Assembly (NCBI GenBank): GCA_036365145.1
Contig: JAEOAD010000034.1
Span: forward strand, 18,443,501-18,507,500
Origin: Orientallactaga sibirica
Lineage: Eukaryota; Chordata; Mammalia; Rodentia; Dipodidae
Reading direction: 5' to 3'
Length of the DNA: 64,000 nucleotides
The translations under genes were made by a program, and so were the position numbers. The first letter of the stretch is position 1. Each line of letters opens with the position of its first letter. Below, one piece after another: positions 38,607-47,960 of this stretch. The notes below the pieces were generated by a model. It was not told where the DNA came from and did no database searches. It saw only the letters and a program-made list of their open reading frames with translations.

Positions 38607-38828
38607 TTTAAAAAATAATTTGATTTATTTATTTGAGGAGAGAGAGTGAGAGAGAAAGAGTCAGATACAGAGAGAAAATGGGCATGCCATGGCTTCTAGC
38701 CACTGCAAATGAACTCCAGATGTGTGTGCTACCTTGTGCATCTGGCTTACATGTGTACTAGAGAATTGAACATGGGTCCTTAGGCTTCACAGGCAAGTGC
38801 CTTAATTGCTAAGCCATCTCTTCAGTCC
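38607..38828 (-). mobile_element. Jerboa-type tRNA-derived SINE, antisense
   Basis: A-tail reverse 'tttgatttatttatttgagg', a (GA)n block, 'ccttgtgcatctggcttaca', 'ccttaattgctaagccatct' and 'cttcagtccc'. Confidence 0.88.
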
Positions 38829-39349
38829 CTATTTTTTTACTTTAATAAGTACTAAATGAATTACATGACATATTCAACATTTTATTATAAAATAGATTTT
38901 GTGTTAGATGGTTTTGTTCTACTGAAGGCTAAACAGGTTGAAGGTCATCTCTGCTAAGATGTGATATTTGGTACATTAGGTATGCAAAGTATATTTTCTA
39001 TTACAGTATTTTCAACATATGATGGGTTTATAAAGATGCAGTCCCATTGTTAGTTAAGGTGCATCTACATATACAGCTAATGGTCAAAGTATTTCATGAA
39101 AATTAAAGCATGAAGAAAGGGATGAAAAGAGGAAAGAGAAGAAAGAAATATATTGCCAGGTCATAAATGGACTTTTGTGCCTGGCTCATGAAATTACATT
39201 CACAAGGAGCATTAGAGATCACAGACAGTTTTTTTTAAAATGAATGACATGATCAGACTTTCAAATTAGAAACTTCATCTTGACAGCCAATTTGATGAAT
39301 GGTTGTAAGAAAGGAAGCTGTTTTAATTGCCTCCATATTACAAAATATC
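38829..39349. other. AT-rich unique intron
   Basis: No gene or repeat family recognised. Confidence 0.5.
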
Positions 39350-39650
39350 CACCCAAAAGTATCAGCTGATTGTGGGGGTTTATCTTGGCTCACAGTCTTG
39401 AGGGGAAGTTTCAGCATGGCAAGGAAAGGATGGTAGGGCAGAGGCTGGGCATCAAATCTTGCCACAGAAGCTGATCAAAATAAGCAAGAGTTGAGTTTTG
39501 GCAAAGGGGAAGCTGGCTATCATACCACAAAGCGTGCCCCCAGCAACAATGTCCTCCAGTAAGCCTCTACCTCCCAACTTGCCACTAGCTGAGGACCAGG
39601 TACTCAAAACACATGAGTCTGTGGGAGATATCTGATTCAAACCAGCACAG
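39350..39650 (-). mobile_element. MaLR-type LTR, antisense
   Basis: 'gtgggggtttatcttggctc', 'acagtcttgaggggaagttt', 'ctagctgaggaccaggtact' and a right end 'tgattcaaaccagcaca'. Confidence 0.7.
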
Positions 39651-40094
39651 AAGCCTGGTGGGTTTACTAGTAAAAGGTTTCTGAATAGTCTCCATTTACC
39701 CTTTGTGATTTACTTCCTACCCATTTGTATCCTGTTATATGCCTGGAAAGCTTGCCTATATGATTTGCTTCATTTAGGCATACTTCCATATTAGGTTGAG
39801 GTCAACTTGTGAGAGACCTGTAAGGAATTTGTACTAGAAAGAGAATGAGTTTGGTGGCTTTTATTCCATTGACAGCTTCCACTCGGGGCCATATGTTACT
39901 GACAGCTGGTTAATTTCATTGAAGGCTCTAGCTACTGTCTGTGTCTCCTTCAGGCTGCTGTGGATCTTTCAGAGTTTCAGGATGACCATCCCTTTCATAT
40001 CCCATGTGACAGTTTCTTGCTGCTACAAACTATGAGGTGCATCATTCACAGTTATTGGTTTATTTAATCCTGCCTAAGCCTTTATAAACCCTTT
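39651..40094. other. Unique intronic stretch
   Basis: About 39990-40094 ('gtgacagtttcttgctgcta') may be old LTR-like sequence; otherwise nothing recognised. Confidence 0.4.
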
Positions 40095-40105
40095 TCAATG
40101 ATTTT

Positions 40106-40331
40106 TAAAAATATTTTATTTACCTGAGAGATAGAGAAAGAGAGATTGAGAGGGAGAGAGGCAGATACAGAAAAAGAGAATGGGTGTGCTAGGACCTCCA
40201 GCTGCAGCAAACAAACTGCAGATATATGCACAACCTTGTGCATCTGGCTTATGTGGGTCCTGGGGAATCAAAACTGGGTCCTTTGGCTTTTCAGACAAGT
40301 GCCTTAACTGTTAAGCCTTCTCTCCAGCCCC
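40106..40331 (-). mobile_element. Jerboa-type tRNA-derived SINE, antisense, with target-site duplication
   Basis: The body runs from a reversed A-tail to 'ccttctctccagcccc'. An exact 11-bp direct repeat, tcaatgatttt, flanks it at 40095-40105 and 40332-40342, which fixes both ends. Confidence 0.92.
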
Positions 40332-40342
40332 TCAATGATTTT

Positions 40343-41551
40343 ACTAAATGTGTCTTTTGCTTTCTGATGAGACACTGATTGGCAGAGAATCCATGAGAAA
40401 AAAATGATTAAGGTCTGCCTTAGTTAACTATCATGGTGATTAAAAAGAGGACAAGTTTTGAGATGACTTTCCAGGCTCAATCAGAAGGTACCTGATCATC
40501 AGCTACAGAGCTGATACAGCTAGTGACAAGGGTGGCTGCCTTTCCCAACTCTCCCTGTGTAAGCAGGGAGTTCTTACATGCATAGAATGTCTGCTTCCCC
40601 CAGTGGTGAAAATACCATTTCCAAACTCATTGGAAACTCTCTCAGGGTTTCTATGAATAATGTACTGGAGGGTCAGCTGGTACTGTGATATCTCAAGGCT
40701 GGTTAGTTAGCCACCTGGGAGATGTTATCAGGATGGCTGGAGAGCAGATGAGAAGCTTATTTTCATAATGACCTTCAAGAATTAAATAAAATACACTGAG
40801 TACTACAGATTAGGAAGAACAAGCCAATTAAAGGCACAACATGCCTTTGGGATTTTTTATTTCCTTTCCAGGAGGCTGAAAGGCAACCATAGTCACTGAG
40901 GCAGGATGATAGTCTACCAGAGTCACTGGTGAAGGCTCATCTTCTTCTTGGCTTTTGTGGGAATGGTTGAAGGAATTTGAGCCTATTGAATATTTCATGA
41001 GTCTCAGCCCAGAGGGGGAGAACAGAGAAAGGTGAAAAGGCAATCCTGTGTTTCTTTATGATTCCAATATAAAATCAAGCTGCACGGGGTGGGAGAGGGG
41101 CAGGCGCTGGAGTCAGCCTACTGCCGGAAGGCATGGCGCACCAATTCTCCCACTTTAATATCTGCTGTTTCATTTTATATTCATCATGTCAGCATAATCT
41201 GCCTTTATGGGAATCGTCTTGGTTCCCGACCAAATATGTTTAGTCCCCCTTTTGCTTTAAGTTTGATTGTAATATGACTTGAAGACTTCAATGAAATGTT
41301 TATATGGAAGGACTGGGGGAAGAGAAAAGGGGAAATACAATTGGAAAATCAATCAGCAGGGAGTTTCAAGAGCTGGCTGTAGTCATGGTACAATTTCTTT
41401 GACCAGTTTTTAATGGATACAGGACTAGCTCAGTGACCAAGCGTGCTCTACTGGTTCCTGGATGCTTGCCAAGTATGTTTGAACACATGCAGTCAAAGTG
41501 CTACTCCTGTGTTGGAAACCACATCTGCAACCTATATTTTTTTCCTTCCTG
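40343..41551. other. Mostly single-copy intron
   Basis: Contains the repeat-free block 41055-41290 (see findings). No exon seen. Confidence 0.5.
41055..41290. promoter_or_regulatory. Possible conserved non-coding block
   Basis: Repeat-free, with more CpG than its surroundings ('ctgcacgggg', 'caggcgctgg', 'ggcatggcgcacc', 'ggttcccgacc') and AT-rich words downstream. Retained CpGs in old intron hint at constraint or low methylation. Confidence 0.28.
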
Positions 41552-41912
41552 GTGTGTGTGTGTGGGTGGGTGTGTGCATGCACGCATGTGTTTATATGCA
41601 CATACATGTGTGTGCAGATGTGTACTCCCTATGTACCTGTGTGCATAGGTCAGAGGATGATAACAACGTCCTCTTCCTCTTTTACCCTATTTCCCTCAGA
41701 GAGTCTCTTACTCAACCTGGAGCTCACTGGTCCACCTCCCACTCCCCACATTACACTTAATCACCAGCAGGTTCTATCTCAGCACAATCAGCACTGGGTT
41801 TACAGGCATGTGCAACAGGTCCAGCTTTTTATTCGGGTGCTGGGAATTGAACTCTGGTCTTCATGCCTGTGCTGCAAGTGCTCTTGCCCTCTGAGCCATC
41901 TCCCCAGCCACA
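41552..41912 (-). mobile_element. B4-like SINE, antisense
   Basis: GT-rich left part, 'gtgcataggtcagaggatga', 'tgggaattgaactctggtct' and 'ctgagccatctccccagcc' at the right end. The long + frame through it is chance reading of the SINE. Confidence 0.78.
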
Positions 41913-42237
41913 TAACTGGATTTTTTGTTACACGCTACATGTGCATGTTGTTCCAGGATACTCACCTGCTCTCTGCCTCCTTCTTTCCTCTGAGGGACAG
42001 AATATGTTCATCCTTGCCCATGTTCCTGATACTGGGTTGTAGGATTCATTTTTGGTCTTCAAGGTTAAATTATCCTTTCCAATTTTTGAGTTCCCAACAG
42101 ATATTTGTATCATCATTCTTTAATTCTCTAATGAGAATTAATATTTTGCATTCTAATTTTTACTAAATCCACCACAATTTTATGGATATGTATAAGAATA
42201 TGTATACATATGCATAGATGCAGATGGGGTACAGCAA
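41913..42237. other. Unique intronic stretch
   Basis: No feature recognised. Confidence 0.5.
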
Positions 42238-42600
42238 CTCAATGATTATTGATTGAGCTCTTATTATGCACCAGACACTTTTCAAAGTGTTTGAGAAATG
42301 ACAAGAAATAATACATGCAAGGTCTCGGCTCTCCTTGCGAGAGGCAGTAACCACATATTCAAGTAAATATGTATGATAAATTTCTAATAGTGACAAGTGC
42401 TGAGGAAATTTTGTAAAGGAGGACCTAATGGAGACTGGATTGCTTAGAGTGAAGTACCTTAGCTCAAGTAGTGAAGTACAGCCTCTCACAGCAGGTGTCA
42501 TTTGGACGGAGGGAGTCAGTGAAAAGAAATAAAAGCAGCTTGCAAACTCTGGGAGGAGTTACAGGAATACTGGATGGAAAGTACTAGTGTCCTGAGATGA
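42238..42600 (+). mobile_element. L2 LINE relic
   Basis: 'tgattgagctcttattatgc', 'accagacacttttcaaagtg' and 'gtgtcatttggacggaggga' follow the order of L2 3' text. Confidence 0.55.
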
Positions 42601-44234
42601 GAGAGAGCTAGCATTCAATAAACAGATTCATGCTGTAGGGCTGGAGCATGTGATGAAGCAGATACATTAAGAGGTAGCTCACATAATGCACAGCCTCACA
42701 GACTGGGCATGTATGCAGGCTGGGTAGACTTTTTGCTGCTGAAGGACTCTGAGCTACCTGTAAGCAAGGGTATGTTTCATTTAACTCCATAGTCTGAGCT
42801 GGTAAGGCCTGGAATTGGGTAGGCCCTTGATAAAGTATGTTGAATTCATTAAAAAAAATCTGCATGAACAAATGAGTGAATGAATGATCCAGGCCTTCTG
42901 CTTCTCCTACAACAGTGTCCTCTTCGCTGGCTCCTGCTTGCCCTCCCTTGACTGAATAACAATTTCTTTGTAATAGAGGAAGTCCAGAGCTATTCTCTGT
43001 GATTCAATATTTACAGTGTTTCACACACTGTTATTATCATTTAACGCTTGCTGTCTGCTGACTGTGCACTCGTTGCTGTAGCAAACAAAGAGCTCAATCC
43101 AGTTGTGGTTCACAGGCTAATTTAGTCAAGGGAAAGGAGACATTGTAAGTGCAACCTGCACTGTGGAAATTACATTGACTAGAAATCCGCTGTGTCCAGC
43201 TGAGAACAGATTCACCAATGACCTTAAATGGGTCACTGTCTGCAACCCCCAGTTTTCCAGTGGAAATGTGGGAAGAAAATTCTTTCATGGTGGATTTGAG
43301 AGCTACAAGAGAAAGGAAATCAAATTTCCACTAGCATTTCTGGGGTACTCTTCCCTAGTCTGTATCAGGCTATGCCAAACGCGGCCTCAGATGAGGCCTG
43401 CCTTGGTGTCAATCCAGTCAATAGTGTAATACAGATCCCTACTTTGAGAGGCAAATGTCAGCTTTTGGTTCCTTAGGCCTCTGGTTTTGGGCTTTGATGA
43501 ACTTAGCAAAACAAGCGAAGTGTTGAGCAAGGCCATTTATTGCAATGCTTTCGCCTTGCCATGGCCCATTTTCTACTACCAGAGAAGCCATTGACAGTTT
43601 GAGAGTTCAGGCTTGAAGGCTGGAATATAGGAGTGTTAGGGAGACAATAACCCTAGATATGGAGGAACCGAAGATGCTGAGAGAAGACCAGTCTGTACCC
43701 TCCACCTGGACACCATGATGCACTCTCAGAGCCTTTTAAGGCTCATTATTCTAAGGTGATGAAATTTTATGATTACCTCCAGCCCTCTTTGGTCATTCAA
43801 AGAATAAGGGAAGTATAATACTGTATGCAGTTGGACTAATATTTCATCATGCTCTTGTCACTGTCTTTGGAAAGACACAGGAGGCTATGGCAAGATTTAG
43901 ACTGGAGAGGTCAGTGCTGTGAGCTGACATATGCTGTAGCTTCTGATTGAGGACAAATAGGAGGGTACGAGGGCAAGGAGAGAACCATGTTAAGATACCC
44001 TTGAAGGAATCCAGAGAAGAGAGGATTGGGCCTCAGCCAAGGTGGCTGGATAGAAGAGTTGAGAAGGCTGGAAGGTGGGGTGGCTTTTGAAGAATGCCCT
44101 GATGTACTGGAGAGTTGGAGAAGAAGCACACAGTCAAGGCTGTCTCTGGGTTTGTTTTAGAGCTGCACAAGCGTGAATTAGCTTTTATCCATATTAATGA
44201 TGGTGATGCTGATAAATCAATAGCTAATTAAATT
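42601..44234. other. Mostly single-copy intron
   Basis: Includes the repeat-free block 43000-43270 (listed separately). 43905-44135 is L2-like at best. No gene recognised. Confidence 0.5.
43000..43270. promoter_or_regulatory. Possible conserved non-coding block with a nuclear-receptor-like palindrome
   Basis: Repeat-free. TGACCT at 43219-43224 and GGGTCA at 43230-43235, spaced 5 bp, form an everted half-site pair. 'ggctaatttagtcaaggg' lies upstream. Candidate only. Confidence 0.25.
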
Positions 44235-44421
44235 TCTTTTTATTTATTTGCAGAGAAAAGAGAGAGAGAAAATGTACATGTCAGGATTTCTAGCCACTCC
44301 AAGTGAACTCCAGATGCACATGCCACTTTGTGCATCTGGCTTTATGTGTGATTGAGGAAAAGAACCAAGGTCATTAGGCTTTGCAGGCTAGTACATTAAC
44401 CACTGAGCTGTCACTCCAGCC
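44235..44421 (-). mobile_element. Jerboa-type tRNA-derived SINE, antisense
   Basis: 'tttttatttatttgcagaga', 'ctagccactccaagtgaact', 'ctttgtgcatctggctttat' and 'ctgagctgtcactccagcc'. Confidence 0.86.
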
Positions 44422-44724
44422 TTTAATTTACAAATTTATAGCTAACTTTTTTCTTATCCTTTATTAATGGCCAGACATGATTCCCATAAGGGACTTCAAT
44501 GGCAATCCTTAAAGAATTAAAGTGTGTTGGGAATGGACTGTATGAGGACAATCCATCAAAATTGGTGAATAGATAGCATCTTCTTATCTCTTCAAAGTAA
44601 ACTGTCAATATCACCCACTGAGGTGAGGTCTTCAGTGTGATCTGGGAAGAGATGATTGGATAAGGAGAAGCTCTAACCTGCTCTTCCACATCAGACCTCC
44701 TTAGTGTGTGTATGGTGGGGGTGA

Positions 44725-45092
44725 GGGGTGTACATGAGAATTTGGGGAGTGTTATGCTTTCATTTAGGTGTCTCACATAAACTTTGGTGTTATGGATGCT
44801 AGCTGCCCAGCTGGTGGCAGTTTGAGAATTGGAGGCCCCTAGAGGCATTGCATTGTTTTGGGTGGGCTTATGGGTGTTATAGCCAGCTTCCCCTTGTCCG
44901 TGTTTACCACACTCTTCTGCTGCTATTGTCCACCTGATGTTGACCAGGAGGTGGTGACCACCCTCTGTTCGTGTCATTATTTCCCCTGCCATTATAGAGC
45001 TTCCTTTCAAGTCTGTAAGCCAAAATAAACCATTTCCTCCCACAAACTGTTCATGGTTTTGTGTTTTCTGCCAACAACACAAAGCTGACAAT
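44725..45092 (+). mobile_element. MaLR-type LTR in the same orientation as ASTN2
   Basis: U3-like 'ttaggtgtctcacataaact' and 'gcccagctggtggcagtttg', then 'gtctgtaagccaaaataaac' with AATAAA at 45024-45029, and an end 'acaacacaaagctgaca'. It lies about 1.03 kb before exon 2. The long - strand frame overlapping it is not a gene. Confidence 0.72.
45024..45029 (+). terminator. LTR polyadenylation signal AATAAA
   Basis: Sits in the expected LTR position. It could be cryptic within intron 1; no evidence of use can be seen. Confidence 0.4.
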
Positions 45093-46087
45093 AGGGAGTA
45101 TAGCAATGATATTTCAAGATCACCTCTGTGACTCTATTAAGGTCTCACTTCTACTGATGGATACTAATAAGGTTACATAACACCAAAAGTCTTTTTCTCT
45201 TGAGGATAGATAAGGTAGTTCTCACAGAATCCAACCTCCTTTCTCCTTTATTCACAAGATGAGCTCAAGCCTTGTGCTTCTGAGAGGCTTCAGTAGTGGA
45301 CACTATGTGAAGAGTTTGTGATCCCAAGGCAAGGATGCTTTTGATAACTGGGCCTTCACTCTTCTTACCTAGTAAGAGATTATATTCCTACACCAGTAAT
45401 ATCTAATGATGATTTTAACACTGTTCAACCAGAGGAAAAACAGTGAAGAGTCAGTATTTTCAGGTTGGATGATCTCAAAATTCACTGGAAAGTTTTAAAT
45501 TCATTAGAAAAGTTTAATTTCCTTCTATTTATACAAGAACCATGGGACTAAGCAGTGGCTTTTGGGGATTTAAAAAAAAGTACAGATGTTTGTACCAAAG
45601 TTCCTTTGCTTGGGAGTAAGAATATATGAAAAATGAAGCTCCTGCCCATGCTCAGTGACTCTGGCTACTTTCAGCTGAGCCATGTGCTCATGACTCAGCT
45701 GAGTTTCTTATCTGAGGACTTACAGTTAGTGTCAAAGAATTCATACCTGAACTCGTATTACTCTCACAGATTTCTCCCCTTAATTTTCTTCCAGTTGCAT
45801 AGCCTCAGAGAAATGGAGTGCTGTCACCCTTTTGCTTAGTTTCTTCCCACTGTTGAGGTGGAAAAGAGTACTTTTTAATGTATAATGTCAAACACTGTGT
45901 TCAAGCTCCTGTCTGTGCCTCTGTTACTTGGAGTACATGTTGGCCACAGTTGTTCCAGCCATAAATGGAAGTGATGGCCCCTAATTTTAAGAGCTGGTGT
46001 AAGGAAAGGCATGCTGGTACAAGTAGGTACCTCTAGTTCATAATATTAAAAGCTTCTTTCCTCCCCACAACACTCGAGACAAGCATG
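45093..46087. other. Single-copy intron just before exon 2
   Basis: No dispersed repeat recognised. A pyrimidine-rich patch 'cttctttcctccccacaac' lies at about 46052-46071, 50-70 bp before the exon. Confidence 0.5.
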
Positions 46088-46121
46088 CAGCTCACTTAGT
46101 ACCTTGGGTCTTGTCTTTCAG
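46088..46121 (+). promoter_or_regulatory. 3' splice site of ASTN2 intron 1
   Basis: A pyrimidine-rich stretch ttgtctttcag ends at AG (46120-46121). A CTCAC at 46090-46095 is a possible branch-point region. A second AG two bases later (46122-46123) could shift the boundary, but the upstream AG keeps the Glu codon expected before Met-Ser-Gly. Confidence 0.85.
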
Positions 46122-46309
46122 AGATGTCTGGCACAGCAGCGGACATTTCTCTGGTGCATTGGAGACAGCAGTGGCTGGAGAATGGCACATTGTATTTCCA
46201 TGTCTCCATGAGCAGTTCTGGGCAGCTGGCCCGGGCCACTGCCCCCACACTGCAGGAGCCCTCCGAGATTGTTGAAGAGCAGATGCACATCCTCCACATT
46301 TCTGTGATG
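46122..46309 (+). CDS. ASTN2: ASTN2 (astrotactin-2) internal coding exon, probably exon 2
   Basis: The exon is bounded by a ttgtctttcag acceptor and an ATG|GTAAGT donor. It starts with AG, which would complete a Glu codon split from the previous exon, followed by 62 whole codons (incoming phase 1, outgoing phase 0). The peptide contains SLVHWRQQWLENGTL and ends EEQMHILHISVM. I recognise it as ASTN2; the paralogue ASTN1 shares RWRQQWLENGT and ILHISVM but differs in the middle. In the family this is the ectodomain just before the first transmembrane helix. N-G-T at residues 20-22 from the first Met is a possible N-glycosylation site. Astrotactin-2 is a neuronal two-pass membrane protein linked to glial-guided migration and receptor trafficking. 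The first ATG is internal, not an initiator. The neighbouring exons lie outside the window. Gene identity is very likely; exon number is from memory. Confidence 0.95.
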
Positions 46310-46316
46310 GTAAGTG
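46307..46316 (+). promoter_or_regulatory. 5' splice site of ASTN2 intron 2
   Basis: ATG|GTAAGTG is close to the mammalian donor consensus. It falls exactly after the Met that precedes Gly-Gly-Leu of the transmembrane segment in known ASTN2 proteins (recalled). Reading through would add a short unrelated tail and stop near 46345. Confidence 0.9.
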
Positions 46317-46645
46317 CCTGGGGATGGGATGAGGAGTGGGGCTAGAAGTCATCAGAGGATTGTTAGCACATGGAAGGGAAGAGCTGTCCAAGTGCAAGAG
46401 GTCAGAATGATGCACAGAAAGTCAGCTGGATTCTGAGCTGTTACCTGAACTGACACATGCACACCCATCATCCGTCAGCTGTGACAAACTAATTGTGATT
46501 CAGAAAGAAAAGAAAGGCTCTCCAAATTCTTGTCCTTTTGGCAGACATCACTGGGAATAGCTGTATAACATCTGTCATATTCTTGTCTTGCTCTGTTGAG
46601 GGTTGGGGTTCACTGTTCCACAATACAACTAGACTTTCCAAGGAT

Positions 46646-46919
46646 TGGCTGGGGAGATGGCTCTGTGGATAAAGCACTCAATGCTACTGGAGTACCCAAG
46701 TTCCTTCCCCAGGTCCCATGTAAATAAAGGCTATGGAGGGTTTCTATAATCACATCATGCTAAGGCTGACAGTGAGATGGCAGACAGGTTCAGAGAAATT
46801 TCCTAGATGGTGGCGAGCAAAGAACAGCAGAAGGAGAATCCAGAGTGAAAAACTTTGCCACAAATTGAGGTGAACAGGCCAGGATGGACTTCCACGTGTG
46901 AGCCATGACTGACATGCAC

Positions 46920-46921
<2 letters not shown>
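46646..46921 (+). mobile_element. B4-like SINE, sense
   Basis: 'ggctggggagatggctctgt' and 'aggtcccatgtaaataaagg', continuing as a diverged B1-like part to the CA array. Confidence 0.65.

Positions 46922-46969
<48 letters not shown>
46922..46969. repeat. (CA)n microsatellite downstream of exon 2
   Basis: 24 CA units without interruption, starting 613 bp after the exon end, at the 3' end of the B4 element. Confidence 0.95.
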
Positions 46970-46973
<4 letters not shown>

Positions 46974-47619
46974 ATAAACTGGAAAGCTGGAGAAGGTTGT
47001 CCTTTCCCAAATGCCCTGATGCATCAGGTGTTTTAAGTCTCATATCTACTATAATGTGGCCTCTAGAGATGAGCTACACATAGCCAATGGAGTCTTATAT
47101 GAGATCCTTTCATTACCTGCATATTATAGCTATGGACACTATGGTAAAGGGAAAGGAACTTACACAAGGGTATGCAGCCAGTCAGAGCTGCTCTTGAGTA
47201 TTCCGATCCACATGTGTCTGTCTATAAAGCCATATCCAGGTCCTGCATACCTTGACTCCCTTGCAGTTCGAGAATGTCTTGTATATATCTATAGTGTTAA
47301 GCACTGTTCTGGGCACAATGATGGAAATTACCTGACTGTATGTGGCCAAACATGCATAAAATCTGACATGTTTCCTGTATGTCGGAGATGAAGTTCTGTG
47401 TGCAGAGAGGTTAAGGGGACTTCCAGCTGTGAGCACTGTGATGGAGCTTTGTGAGTCTGTTGTCTTCTCTTGGAAGGCTACTGGGTTTGCAATCACCCAA
47501 GTGGTGGAATAAAATGTATATAGTCATTGTTAATGGCTTCTTTTAAAGTTATAAATTAAAATAAGAATGTTATAGCTCATGATTTTTCATGGTAGATAGA
47601 AATCAACAGAGAAACAAAT
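46970..47619. other. Intronic stretch with MIR-like relic
   Basis: About 47110-47210 ('cactatggtaaagggaaagg') is MIR-like; about 47260-47420 may be L2-like. No gene. Confidence 0.45.
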
Positions 47620-47960
47620 CTGGGCTTGGAGATATGGCTCAGTTGGTTACACACGTGCTTGGAAAGCCTGAGGACCTGAGTTTAGATCTCTAGCACTCAT
47701 ATACATTTTCAAGCATTGTGGTACTCACCTGAATCCAAGTACTTGAGGAGCAGAGACAGAAAATTCCCCTCAGGACAAGCTGACTAGTTAAAGATGTGAG
47801 CTCTGTGTCCAGTGAAAGGTGAAAGGCTGTCTCAATTGATAAGATGGAGAGTGATTGAGGAGGTGAAGAGTGATTGAGGAAGATACCTGACATCCATCTT
47901 TGGCCTCCACATGTACATACACACATGCACATGAACATATGCACCACCTGTACATGAGCA
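47620..47960 (+). mobile_element. B4-like SINE, sense
   Basis: 'tgggcttggagatatggctc', 'ggaaagcctgaggacctgag' and 'ccatctttggcctccacatg'. A short internal duplication, 'agagtgattgagga', occurs at about 47849 and 47868. Confidence 0.75.

Larger units (their letters stand above)
1..46121 (+). other. ASTN2: ASTN2 intron 1 (3' part)
   Basis: This is all sequence before the exon. No CpG-island-like or signal-peptide-coding block is visible, so the first exon must be more than 46 kb upstream. The content is repeats plus single-copy DNA, itemised separately. Confidence 0.88.

Noticed and set aside
41498..42166. 222-codon open frame on the + strand
   Set aside because: Mostly reads through an antisense B4 SINE with a GT-rich end; chance frame.
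44423..45106. 227-codon open frame on the - strand
   Set aside because: It runs across the antisense of a sense-oriented MaLR LTR and flank, with no family match or splice context.
1..46121. Another gene nested in intron 1
   Set aside because: I looked for recognisable protein families, processed pseudogenes with A-tails and CpG-island promoters on both strands and found none I could support.
46124..46345. A standalone 73-residue protein starting at the ATG in the exon
   Set aside because: The ATG is an internal Met of ASTN2, and the last 11 residues are read-through past a consensus splice donor.
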